Assembly (NCBI GenBank): GCA_934692905.1
Contig: CAKUUM010000022.1
Span: 1 to 33,771, forward strand
Source: an uncultured Bacteroidales bacterium
GTDB taxonomy: Bacteria; Bacteroidota; Bacteroidia; Bacteroidales; Paludibacteraceae
DNA: 33,771 nt
Direction of reading: 5' to 3'
Shown: one piece after another, positions 7,011 through 14,027 of the stretch
Layout: every line of letters begins with the position of its first letter
Numbering within the stretch: the stretch's first letter is position 1
The notes under the pieces: model-generated
Databases searched by the model: none
The model's input: only the letters and a program-made list of their open reading frames with translations
Told to the model about the DNA's origin: nothing
Position numbers and translations under genes: made by a program

Positions 7011-7761
7011 TAATGTGACATATAGTTTGATTTACATCTGCAAACATTATGTACGGTTCACAAATCACAATTAAGTAGATATAACTCTGTAAATCAGCCA
7101 CTATATGTAGATATATCTATAGTCTCAGTAATACTCATAACTTAATGATAATCAGTTTGTAGGAAAAACTATCGAGTAGTATAATGGTAATATCGCAATA
7201 TCGTACTATAATTGATGTCGATGCTCCAACCTAATACTGTATATTTTTGATATAACATATTGATATTCACTTGTTTTGTAGTATTATACGCACGCTTTAC
7301 ACTGGTCTAAACAAGTAAAATTCACACAAAGACAATGATTCACATTGCGCATACATTACGGGCTACTCTATGGGTTAGATTTGTGAATTATTGGTGTACA
7401 TTATATGTGCCATTCTGTTGAATTTCACAAATCAAAACATCTGCATCCTATCTGTTTTTGTGAATTTTTTCTATTCCATTAGGAATGTCGTACCTATCCC
7501 ACCCCTTTGTGTGAGAATTGAATATTTGGTGTTATTCTGTACCAATGGGCGAAATATGCGACTCTCGCATGTCACGATTCTTCACCCGTAAAAAGTAATT
7601 TGTTGACCGTGAGGTACACTTTCAGGCATATAATCTGCCACAGCCCATATAATGTAGAATCAGTTATACGGGTCTCGCAATGTATTACGCAATTATCTTG
7701 CCCCACCTGTGTTTGATGAGACAATACCTGTTATGTATTGTTTATGTATTGTAGAAGGAAT
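7011..7761. other. AT-rich non-coding stretch with TTCACAAATC motifs
   Basis: No credible gene is seen in 750 bp; the 66-codon frame at 7391-7591 looks like chance. The decamer TTCACAAATC occurs at 7057-7066 and 7424-7433 and inverted (GATTTGTGAA) at 7378-7387, with partial forms at 7320-7328 and 7456-7464. The copies at 7378 and 7424 form an inverted pair 36 bp apart. ACAATAC at 7721 and GTATTGT at 7735 and 7746 form another small set. The motifs could be operators for the adjacent HTH protein; that is inference. Confidence 0.45.
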
Positions 7762-8640
7762 TTATTTTGTTTCCGAAGCAGGACGTCCCCATTTCCAGCG
7801 ATTGTGTGACCAGAGCCATTGTTCGGGTTGTTCCATAATATTGCGCTCTAATTTTTGCGCAAAAGTAAGTGTTATTTCACCATCTGCTGTATTCTTCGGG
7901 TCTGTCGTAATAACCTCACAATGCCCGCGATAATAGCCGCGCTTGGGCGATGTAACGTACATATACACAACCGCATACCCAAATTTGCGTGCGAGAACCT
8001 CGGCACCGTCCAGAAACGCGGTATCCTGATGTAGGAATGTCGTCCATATATGTGCATTGCGGGGCGATGGTTTTTGGTCTGAAATGAGCCCTATGGATAT
8101 AGGCTTGCCCTCATGGCGAAGTGCCACCATGCGGCGTAGCAACTGATTTTTCTCTATGCATCCGCACCCCCCGCGCTTGGCACGCAGAGCCAGCATAGCC
8201 TCATCGGTCTTAGGATTTTTCAATCGGCGATAGACATTGTAATGTAGAATATCGGGATTTGTGTAGCGTTTTGCCATATCTGCCGTCCACTCCCAATTAC
8301 CGAGATGCCCCATCATAAGCAGCACGCCGCCTGTCTTCCCCAAAATATCTTGTACCATCTCCACGCCTTCAAACTCAAAACGTTCCTGCATTTCTTTCTC
8401 TGAGATACGATAGCCGTAAATTATCTCAACGATTACATCCGAAAAATGATGATAAAACTGGCGCTCCAACTGCCGCAGTTCGTGAGTTGTTTTATTTGGA
8501 AAAGAGAGATGTAGATTCTTCGATACAACACTGCGACGATAGCGAATTACGTGGTACATCAACGGATACAACAATGTATCAGAAAGAAAGTACAATGCAT
8601 GTAATGGTAGCCTGCTTAATATGCGAATCCAGAATAGCAT
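7762..8640 (-). CDS. Lysophospholipid/lipid A acyltransferase, LpxL/HtrB family
   Basis: The 292-residue protein belongs to the LpxL/MsbB family, which adds a secondary acyl chain to lipid A at the inner membrane. The catalytic HX4(D/E) motif is HLGNWE at residues 112-117. SDQKPSPRN, expected around residue 190, and the C-terminal WLWSHNRWKW are further family signatures. A hydrophobic N-terminus (about residues 1-30) anchors it in the membrane. It follows cdsA by 27 bp on the same strand and probably shares its promoter, placing phospholipid and lipid A synthesis together. The acyl donor and position are not determinable here. Confidence 0.92.
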   Translation of the reverse strand: MLFWIRILSRLPLHALYFLSDTLLYPLMYHVIRYRRSVVSKNLHLSFPNKTTHELRQLERQFYHHFSDVIVEIIYGYRISEKEMQERFEFEGVEMVQDILGKTGGVLLMMGHLGNWEWTADMAKRYTNPDILHYNVYRRLKNPKTDEAMLALRAKRGGCGCIEKNQLLRRMVALRHEGKPISIGLISDQKPSPRNAHIWTTFLHQDTAFLDGAEVLARKFGYAVVYMYVTSPKRGYYRGHCEVITTDPKNTADGEITLTFAQKLERNIMEQPEQWLWSHNRWKWGRPASETK

Positions 8641-8667
8641 AGCATTAAAACTCTATTCGCTCACGAA

Positions 8668-9507
8668 TTACAGTATATTTGCCAGATACACAAACACAAA
8701 GTAAACGGCTGGCGTTGCCAGCAACAGACTATCAAACCGGTCTAACACGCCGCCATGTCCAGGCATAAAACGCCCGGAATCTTTGACGCCGATAGTACGT
8801 TTGAATAGGCTCTCCATCAAGTCTCCAAGTGTGCCGAAAACCGCCACAATAAGTGCAAACAGCAGACTGTCAACCAACGGGTATGGAGTGAGATTCATAT
8901 TATCCGTCCACCCCACAAGGTAGAACACATACCCCGCCAGCAGCGCAAACAGAATGCCACCGATGAGCCCCTCCCACGACTTGCCTGGGCTGACACGCGG
9001 AAACATCTTATGATTGCCCCCTTGGCGTTTCGCCATCAACGAGCCTATGCAATATGCGCCAGAGTCATTCACCCAAATGGTGATAAACAACGCAAGAAGT
9101 ACATATTTGTTGTATAGCAGAATGCCGTTCATCAACGAGAACGGCAACGCAATCATGGCAAGGCTTACCCATAAGTTTCCCCAATTTTGGATAGGGGTTG
9201 TGGGATTTCGGAATAGTTCCAGGAGCATCGCCGACATGGTAAAAAACACGAAACCGCCCACGATAATAGGTGTCTCAACGACACCTTCGAAATGGAAATA
9301 GGACATCCCGAACAATAGAAATGCTGCACCCGTCGCGCAAACAGTCAAGCCGTTATAGGATTTGCTCAAATGATGATACTCCCGTACAGCCAACCCTGTG
9401 ATAATCATAAAAAGTAATCCGAAAAACGCAGGGTGCACCAATATGGATGCCACCACCAATGCCACATATACTGTTCCCGAAAGGGTTCTTTGCCAAAAGT
9501 TGCTCAT
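8668..9507 (-). CDS. cdsA: Phosphatidate cytidylyltransferase
   Basis: CdsA makes CDP-diacylglycerol from phosphatidic acid and CTP, the branch point for membrane phospholipids. The 279-residue protein is a polytopic membrane protein with about eight hydrophobic segments and ends with the family signature: KRTIGVKDSGRFMPGHGG followed by VLDRFDS. The open frame extends to 9597, but the promoter at 9537-9545 and the N-terminus MSNFWQRTLSG, typical of the family, fix the start at 9507. The LpxL-like gene lies 27 bp downstream in the same unit. Confidence 0.95.
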   Translation of the reverse strand: MSNFWQRTLSGTVYVALVVASILVHPAFFGLLFMIITGLAVREYHHLSKSYNGLTVCATGAAFLLFGMSYFHFEGVVETPIIVGGFVFFTMSAMLLELFRNPTTPIQNWGNLWVSLAMIALPFSLMNGILLYNKYVLLALFITIWVNDSGAYCIGSLMAKRQGGNHKMFPRVSPGKSWEGLIGGILFALLAGYVFYLVGWTDNMNLTPYPLVDSLLFALIVAVFGTLGDLMESLFKRTIGVKDSGRFMPGHGGVLDRFDSLLLATPAVYFVFVYLANIL

Positions 9508-9533
9508 TTGTTTGTTGTTTTTTGTCCAAATAA

Positions 9534-9568
9534 TTTGCAAAGATAATGCATTTTTCGTAATTTTGCAA
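9534..9568. promoter_or_regulatory. Interlocked divergent promoters of cdsA and the small acidic gene
   Basis: Rightward: TAATTTTGC at 9558-9566 with TTTGC at 9534-9538 as the -33 element. Leftward: TATCTTTGC on the bottom strand at 9545-9537 with TTGC at 9568-9565 as the -33 element. Each promoter's -33 element overlaps the other's -7 element, so the two polymerases should exclude each other. Confidence 0.65.
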
Positions 9569-9608
9569 GTTGTAATGAAAAAATAGCCCGTAATCACACC
9601 TTATATAT

Positions 9609-9959
9609 ATGGATGCAAATATCGAATTGAGTCTGCTGGACGCAGAAGAAAAAGAGCAGTTGGAATTCATGTGGAATCTCATCCCGGATGAAGACAAGAA
9701 GGGCATGAGCAAGTCGGATGTATTGCTCGTGCTTGACCTTATGGACGATTTCCTTGCCGAGAAAGGTATGTTGGAGGAAGACGAACAAACGGGCGAAGTG
9801 ACCTACTTGGAAGGCGAAGTGGACGAAACGGAGCAATTGGAGTATCTTCTCAATGCCGTCGCCGAGGAGGGCACACCGCTGACACGCGTACAACTGCAAC
9901 TGATTTTAGACGCGGAAATGCAATACGGCCTCAAAAAGGGCTGGTATGAAGAGGATTGA
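9609..9959 (+). CDS. Small acidic protein of unknown function
   Basis: I do not recognise this 116-residue protein. It is strongly acidic, with many Glu and Asp, has no signal peptide or membrane segment, and looks mainly helical. The promoter at 9558-9566 gives a leader of about 35 nt and supports the ATG at 9609. It sits between cdsA (divergent) and der (co-directional, own promoter), so neighbours do not point to a role. Coding is supported by the promoter and the full open frame; function is unknown. Confidence 0.75.
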   Translation: MDANIELSLLDAEEKEQLEFMWNLIPDEDKKGMSKSDVLLVLDLMDDFLAEKGMLEEDEQTGEVTYLEGEVDETEQLEYLLNAVAEEGTPLTRVQLQLILDAEMQYGLKKGWYEED

Positions 9960-9986
9960 TTCTTCTTGCCCAAACGCAACGGCAAC

Positions 9987-10019
9987 TTGCGGAAATCGTT
10001 TTTTTTCCGTACCTTTGTG
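9987..10019 (+). promoter_or_regulatory. der promoter
   Basis: TACCTTTGT at 10011-10019 matches TAnnTTTG, with TTG near 9988 in the -33 position. It leaves a leader of about 45 nt before the der ATG. Confidence 0.6.
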
Positions 10020-10070
10020 CGGTGTTTTGTGAGTTTTTCACAATATCCGTAAACAACAAACAGTAAATCT

Positions 10071-11384
10071 ATGGCGAATATTCTGGCAATAGTGGGTCGT
10101 CCCAATGTCGGGAAATCGACCTTGTTCAACCGTCTGACCAAGACACGTCGGGCGATAGTGATGGACACGGCAGGCACAACGCGCGACCGTCAGTACGGCA
10201 AGTGCGAGTGGTGCGGCAAAGAGTTTTCGGTCATCGACACGGGTGGCTGGGTGGTCAATTCGGACGACACTTTCGAGAGTGAAATCAACCGGCAGGTGAA
10301 CCTTGCTATCAAAGAGGCGGATGTGGTGCTGCTGGTAGTGGACGTGAACGAGGGCGTCACGCAGTTCGATATGGAAGTGGCACACCTGCTCCGTCAGGCG
10401 CGCAAAGAGACTATCCTTGCCGTGAACAAAGTGGACCAGTTTGACCAACAATACGGAGCCCCCGAGTTCTACAAACTCGGGTTAGGCGAACCGTATATCC
10501 TCTCCGCCGAGAACGGTTTGGGTACGGGCGATTTGCTGGACGAGATATGCAGCCGTTTCAAGAACGACAGCAACGGCGAGAGCCTTGAAGACCTGCCCCG
10601 TTTCGCCATTGTAGGGCGTCCCAATGCGGGCAAAAGCAGTATTTTGAATGCTTTTATCGGCGAGGAGCGCACGATAGTGACGGACATTCCTGGCACCACA
10701 CGCGACAGCATCTACACCCGCTACAACAAGTTCGGCAAGGATTTCTACCTCGTGGACACGGCGGGTATCCGCAAGAAGGCGAAGGTGAACGAGGACCTCG
10801 AATACTACTCGGTGGTGCGGTCGATACGCGCTATCGAGAACAGCGACGTGTGTATTCTGATGATTGACGCCACGCGCGGCATCGAGGCGCAGGACCTCAA
10901 CATCTATTCGCTGATACAGAAGAACAAGAAGGGGCTGGTGGTGTGCGTCAACAAGTGGGATCTCATTGAGAGCAAGACGAATACGGACATCAAGGCTTAC
11001 GAGCACGCCATCCGCGAGCGCATGGCGCCCTTCACGGATTTCCCCATCATTTTCGCAAGTGCGCAGACCAAACAACGTATATATAAGGTGATGGAGACGG
11101 CGCTTCACGTGTACGAAAACAAGCAACGCAAGGTGCCTACCGCGCAACTCAACGAGAAGTTCCTGCCACTGATTGAGAACTACCCGCCACCGGCTACCAA
11201 GGGCAAGTACATCAAGATTAAATACTGTACGCAACTGCCTAATACACAGGTGCCTACGTTTGTATTCTTTGCCAACCTGCCGCAATATGTGAAGGAGCCG
11301 TACCGCCGCTTCCTGGAGAACAAACTCCGCGAGTGGTGGGACTTCCACGGCACGCCCGTGCAGATATTCATCCGGGCGAAGTAG
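10071..11384 (+). CDS. der: Ribosome assembly GTPase Der (EngA)
   Basis: Der is a double GTPase needed for maturation of the 50S ribosomal subunit. Both G domains are complete: the first with GRPNVGKS (about 8-15), DTGGW, and NKVD (about 124-127); the second with GRPNAGKS (about 184-191), DTAGIRKKAKV, and NKWD (about 300). The C-terminal KH-like domain follows (about 360-437), ending in GTPVQIFIRAK. At 437 residues it has the usual length. It has its own promoter and is followed after 35 bp by a strong terminator, so it is transcribed alone. Confidence 0.97.
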   Translation: MANILAIVGRPNVGKSTLFNRLTKTRRAIVMDTAGTTRDRQYGKCEWCGKEFSVIDTGGWVVNSDDTFESEINRQVNLAIKEADVVLLVVDVNEGVTQFDMEVAHLLRQARKETILAVNKVDQFDQQYGAPEFYKLGLGEPYILSAENGLGTGDLLDEICSRFKNDSNGESLEDLPRFAIVGRPNAGKSSILNAFIGEERTIVTDIPGTTRDSIYTRYNKFGKDFYLVDTAGIRKKAKVNEDLEYYSVVRSIRAIENSDVCILMIDATRGIEAQDLNIYSLIQKNKKGLVVCVNKWDLIESKTNTDIKAYEHAIRERMAPFTDFPIIFASAQTKQRIYKVMETALHVYENKQRKVPTAQLNEKFLPLIENYPPPATKGKYIKIKYCTQLPNTQVPTFVFFANLPQYVKEPYRRFLENKLREWWDFHGTPVQIFIRAK

Positions 11385-11419
11385 CGCTGCATTATTGCAT
11401 CATCAACCCGTATCTCTAC

Positions 11420-11480
11420 ATTGCAGGACAACAGCATTGCCGCCATACATCGGCACGCCTGTTGTCCTGCAATTCTTTTA
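11420..11480 (+). terminator. der terminator
   Basis: A perfect 15-bp inverted repeat (ATTGCAGGACAACAG at 11420-11434, CTGTTGTCCTGCAAT at 11459-11473) with a 24-nt loop is followed by TCTTTTA. It lies 35 bp after the der stop. Confidence 0.7.
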
Positions 11481-11507
11481 TAATAATTGCGAAAAGTGCA
11501 AAAAGGA

Positions 11508-11540
11508 TTTGCATAGTCCGGCATAATGTTGTATCTTTGC
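11508..11540 (+). promoter_or_regulatory. Promoter of the candidate ncRNA
   Basis: TATCTTTGC at 11532-11540 is a full TAnnTTTGC match, with TTTG near 11508 in the -33 position. The predicted RNA start, about 11544-11547, coincides with the 5' arm of a 12-bp closing helix. No sizeable ORF follows. Confidence 0.7.
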
Positions 11541-11543
11541 AGC

Positions 11544-12010
11544 GTAAAGAGGAAATGATTATGACTTCTGTGGACTGTCATATCGCTCAAAAGCCCTGTT
11601 TTAGGCACTTTTGAGCACTTGTGTACACACGGCTGCAATAACTTTTTCCTCTTTACCCGAAAAATAAGGCGTTTATTGACGCGTGTTCTGACATCTTGAA
11701 ACTTCGCAACTTTCAGTGTTATACTCGGAACATAGCAACGGTAGATGTCTGCGGGATATGGGTAATCCTGCAAAAGTCCTCTTCGAGGGGCACCTTATTG
11801 TATTATTAACTTCTGCATCGGGCTTTCCTGACAGGGTGTTGGTAATACGTAAGGTGTGTGTAGTGGTAGTAATGTTTCCATGCTCATTGCCACATGCTTT
11901 TGCGTCTGCTATCATATCGGCGTGGACTTCGCGTTGTCTGTTCAAGTATAAAAGGCGATGCGAAGGCCTCAAGGTGTGGAACGGCAACGGTCGATTTCCG
12001 CGCTTTTTTG
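11544..12010 (+). ncRNA. Candidate structured ncRNA of about 465 nt, family not recognised
   Basis: A consensus promoter at one end and a terminator at the other bracket a region without a credible ORF (only a 16-codon frame at 11561). Helices seen by eye: 11544-11555/11645-11656 (12 bp, perfect), enclosing 11560-11565/11577-11582 and 11585-11593/11608-11616 (9 bp); 11690-11696/11743-11749; 11750-11757/11765-11772 (8 bp); 11793-11805/11843-11854 (11 bp with a small internal loop); 11863-11874/11885-11893; 11927-11934/11958-11965 (8 bp). I found none of the landmark motifs of RNase P RNA, tmRNA or SRP RNA. Alternatives are a decayed gene or a leader for the zinc-ribbon gene downstream. Function is unknown. 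Confidence 0.5.
11974..12009 (+). terminator. Terminator of the candidate ncRNA
   Basis: GTGTGGAA (11974-11981) pairs with TTCCGCGC (11996-12003), eight pairs including two G-U, followed directly by six T (12004-12009). It is the expected form of an intrinsic terminator on the top strand. Confidence 0.6.
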
Positions 12011-12084
12011 TCTGTTGAACCACAAGGGGCTACGGGCAATACCAAACAAACAATGGCAACAACAACTTTGATAGCGACAGCAAG

Positions 12085-12207
12085 TTTGTACAGCAATGGG
12101 CAAATCATCCGCGGGGAAATGGGTGACATGAGGGCACTATTACACATGCCCCATTGCCTTGTACAATCGGTTATGCCTTGCGGACACATGTGTCCCGAGG
12201 CGTAACC
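12085..12207. repeat. Two adjacent long imperfect palindromes
   Basis: The first pairs TTGTACA-GCAATGGG (12085-12099) with CCCATTGC-CT-TTGTACAA-like sequence ending at 12165, with only a 2-nt bulge. The second spans 12168-12207: ten contiguous pairs from GGTTATGCCT to AGGCGTAACC (one G-U), a small bulged region, then the 14-bp palindrome GGACACATGTGTCC. Neither is followed by a T-run, so they are not simple terminators. They lie between the ncRNA candidate and the zinc-ribbon gene and may be its leader. Confidence 0.6.
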
Positions 12208-12263
12208 ACGCTGAAGTTATCTGCAGTCAAACATAATGTCAACTATATTAATTAATACATACT

Positions 12264-12410
12264 ATGTTTATACAACACACAGCTTGTCCGCATTGTGGAG
12301 GCTCCATGGAATATATGCCCCCCACGCAGTATCGGGAACGAAAAATCTTCACCACCTACAAGTGCCGCCATTGTGGGCAGTTCTTGTGTTTGGAGGAGGC
12401 GCTCTGCTGA
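12264..12410 (+). CDS. 48-residue zinc-ribbon protein
   Basis: A short open frame from the ATG at 12264 to the TGA at 12408-12410 encodes two CxxC knuckles: ACPHCGG (Cys 8 and 11) and YKCRHCGQFL (Cys 34 and 37), a spacing that fits a rubredoxin-type zinc ribbon. Both knuckles carry the CxHCG pattern, which is unlikely by chance. The region between them is basic and polar (TQYRERKIFTTYK). There is no clear -7 promoter immediately upstream; two long palindromes lie 57 bp before the start. It may bind nucleic acid or protein; the function is unknown. Confidence 0.6.
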   Translation: MFIQHTACPHCGGSMEYMPPTQYRERKIFTTYKCRHCGQFLCLEEALC

Positions 12411-12483
12411 TGTCCCGGTCTTCCGTCTGCATTCCTCTCGTCCGTCGCACGGTCGCCATGCCACTCTAAAAATCCGTTTCTTG

Positions 12484-12515
12484 TTGCACACATCGTAAAT
12501 TTATTGTAATTTTGC
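12484..12515 (+). promoter_or_regulatory. pheS promoter
   Basis: TAATTTTGC at 12507-12515 with TTG at 12484-12486 in the -33 position. The gene starts at 12537, leaving a very short leader, so no tRNA-type attenuator is present. Confidence 0.65.
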
Positions 12516-12536
12516 ACCTCAAAATCTGTATGTAAG

Positions 12537-13580
12537 ATGAAAGAGCGTATTCAATCCCTGTTGCAACAGGTGCAAGCCATGCAGGCGAATAGTGCCGAAG
12601 AACTGGAAGCACTGCGTATCAAATATATCTCCAAGAAGGGCGAGATAACGGAATTGTTCAATGAGTTCCGCACTGTTCCTAAAGAAGAAAAAGCGTCTAT
12701 CGGTCAGCCTCTCAACCAGTTACGTCAGTTGGCAGAAGCGCGTATCAACGAACTCCGCGAGCAGATTGACGCGCGGGGTGCGCAGCGTGACGGGCAGAAC
12801 GCACTCGACCTCACCCGCACGCCCGACCCCATTGAGTTAGGCACGCGCCACCCGTTGTCCTTGGTGCGCGAGCAAATCATTGACATCTTCTCCCGTGTAG
12901 GTTTCACGGTTGCCGAAGGTCCGGAGGTGGAGGACGACAAGCACGTCTTCTCACTGCTCAATTTTGCTCCCGAACACCCGGCGCGCGATATGCAGGACAC
13001 CTTTTTTATAGAGAAGCAACCGGGCGTACAGACGCCGCAGGACATCCTGCTCCGCACCCATACGTCCAGTGTGCAAACGCGTGTCATGCTCAGCCAGCAG
13101 CCTCCTATTCGGGTTCTTTGCCCGGGGCGCGTATATCGCAACGAGGCAATCTCTGCACGCGCACACTGCTTCTTCCACCAGGTCGAAGGGCTTTATGTGG
13201 ACAAAAACGTCAGTTTCGCCGACTTGCGGGAGGTATTGCTCTATTTTGCCAAAGAGATGTTCGGACCCGACACGCAGATTCGTCTGCGCCCGTCATATTT
13301 CCCGTTTACGGAGCCCTCTGCCGAGATGGATATCTCCTGCGACCTCTGTGGTGGCAAGGGGTGCTCTTTCTGCAAAGGCACGGGATGGGTGGAAATCCTC
13401 GGATGCGGTATGGTGGACCCCAACGTGCTTGAGGCATGCGGTATCGACTCCAAAATCTATTCGGGCTATGCCTTTGGTCTGGGCGTAGAGCGCATCACCA
13501 ATCTCAAGTATCGCGTCAAGGACTTGCGTCTCTTCTCCGAAAACGATGTGCGCTTCCTCCGCCAGTTCGAGAGTTGCTAA
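12537..13580 (+). CDS. pheS: Phenylalanyl-tRNA synthetase alpha subunit
   Basis: PheS is the catalytic subunit of the (alpha-beta)2 enzyme that charges tRNA-Phe. The 347-residue protein has the N-terminal coiled coil (about 1-85), the class II core with HTSSVQTR (about 179-186) and motif 2 in GRVYRNEAISARAH followed by FFHQVEGLYVD, and motif 3 in FGLGVERI near residue 320. It carries the insert CDLCGGKGCSFCKGTGW, which with its four Cys may bind metal and is usual in this phylum as far as I recall. The beta subunit gene is not adjacent: a strong terminator follows, so pheS and pheT are split, which is common in Bacteroidota. Confidence 0.97.
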   Translation: MKERIQSLLQQVQAMQANSAEELEALRIKYISKKGEITELFNEFRTVPKEEKASIGQPLNQLRQLAEARINELREQIDARGAQRDGQNALDLTRTPDPIELGTRHPLSLVREQIIDIFSRVGFTVAEGPEVEDDKHVFSLLNFAPEHPARDMQDTFFIEKQPGVQTPQDILLRTHTSSVQTRVMLSQQPPIRVLCPGRVYRNEAISARAHCFFHQVEGLYVDKNVSFADLREVLLYFAKEMFGPDTQIRLRPSYFPFTEPSAEMDISCDLCGGKGCSFCKGTGWVEILGCGMVDPNVLEACGIDSKIYSGYAFGLGVERITNLKYRVKDLRLFSENDVRFLRQFESC

Positions 13581-13618
13581 CCTACTCTATTTTAGTTATA
13601 TAGCATATCACATCGCAC

Positions 13619-13657
13619 AAAACAGGCTGTCTGACAACTATAGGCAGCCTGTTTTTT
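13619..13657 (+). terminator. pheS terminator
   Basis: AAAACAGGCTG (13619-13629) pairs with CAGCCTGTTTT (13645-13655), 11 bp with a 15-nt loop, and the T-run continues to 13657. It lies 38 bp after the pheS stop. Confidence 0.85.
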
Positions 13658-13680
13658 CTTGTCATCTTCCCTAATTTTAT

Positions 13681-13689
13681 TACTTTTGC
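13681..13689 (+). promoter_or_regulatory. Possible promoter upstream of repeat copy 2
   Basis: TACTTTTGC matches TAnnTTTGC. An RNA from here would cross the 11-bp tandem repeat element and reach the inverted repeat with a T6 tract at 13978. The match could be chance, and I saw no clear -33 element. Confidence 0.35.
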
Positions 13690-13804
13690 GCCCAAATAAT
13701 CCGTAAAACCTATTGTATCAAGAATTTATATATCAGTATTAACTCAACAAATTTCTCACCGTTTATGAAGGCGTGATATCTCGCTTACCGGCGGCTGTTC
13801 ATCT

Positions 13805-13892
13805 CGTGCTTTTGTCGGGGTAAGTGTATGTGATTAGTATGTGATTAGTATGTGGTTAGTATGTGATTAGTATGTGATTCTGCCGACCTTGT
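13805..13892. repeat. Five-unit 11-bp tandem repeat element, copy 2
   Basis: Units start at 13826, 13837, 13848, 13859 and 13870; the third is the GTGG variant. Left flank CGTGCTTTTGTCGGGGTAAG and right flank CTGCCGACCTTGT match the other copies. GTCGG (13814-13818) and CCGAC (13883-13887) in the flanks are inverted relative to each other. Confidence 0.9.
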
Positions 13893-13920
13893 AGGGAGCA
13901 TGTAACGACGTTTCAAATCT

Positions 13921-13978
13921 AAAAAACGCACAAAGGGTTGCATACACAAGAATTTTATTGTAACTTTGTGCGTTTTTT
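13921..13978. repeat. Perfect 15-bp inverted repeat over the peptidase promoter
   Basis: AAAAAACGCACAAAG (13921-13935) and CTTTGTGCGTTTTTT (13964-13978) are exact reverse complements with a 28-bp spacer. The right arm covers most of the -7 element and the likely transcription start of the downstream gene. It may be an operator, or a terminator for RNA arriving from upstream, since the right arm ends in six T. Confidence 0.8.
13938..13969 (+). promoter_or_regulatory. Promoter of the peptidase unit
   Basis: TAACTTTGT at 13961-13969 with TTG at 13938-13940. The RNA start would be near 13975, about 53 nt before the ATG at 14028. Confidence 0.65.
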
Positions 13979-14027
13979 GGTGTGCCTTCTCGGCGGAAAC
14001 TTAATCGACAAAATAGAATAATACTAC

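Noticed and set aside
7391..7591. 66-codon top-strand frame
   Set aside because: AT-rich with chance hydrophobic content, no promoter or recognisable pattern.
10482..11348. 288-codon bottom-strand frame
   Set aside because: Shadow of der, which has all GTPase motifs.
11180..11773. 197-codon bottom-strand frame running from the ncRNA region into der
   Set aside because: Begins at TTG, crosses the der terminator and runs antisense into der; no domain seen.
11544..12010. RNase P RNA, tmRNA or SRP RNA
   Set aside because: I looked for GAGGAAAGUCC and ACAGAA (RNase P), a 3' CCA with GGUUCGA (tmRNA) and GGAAGGAAGCAG (SRP) and found none in the right context. A covariance search is needed to be certain.
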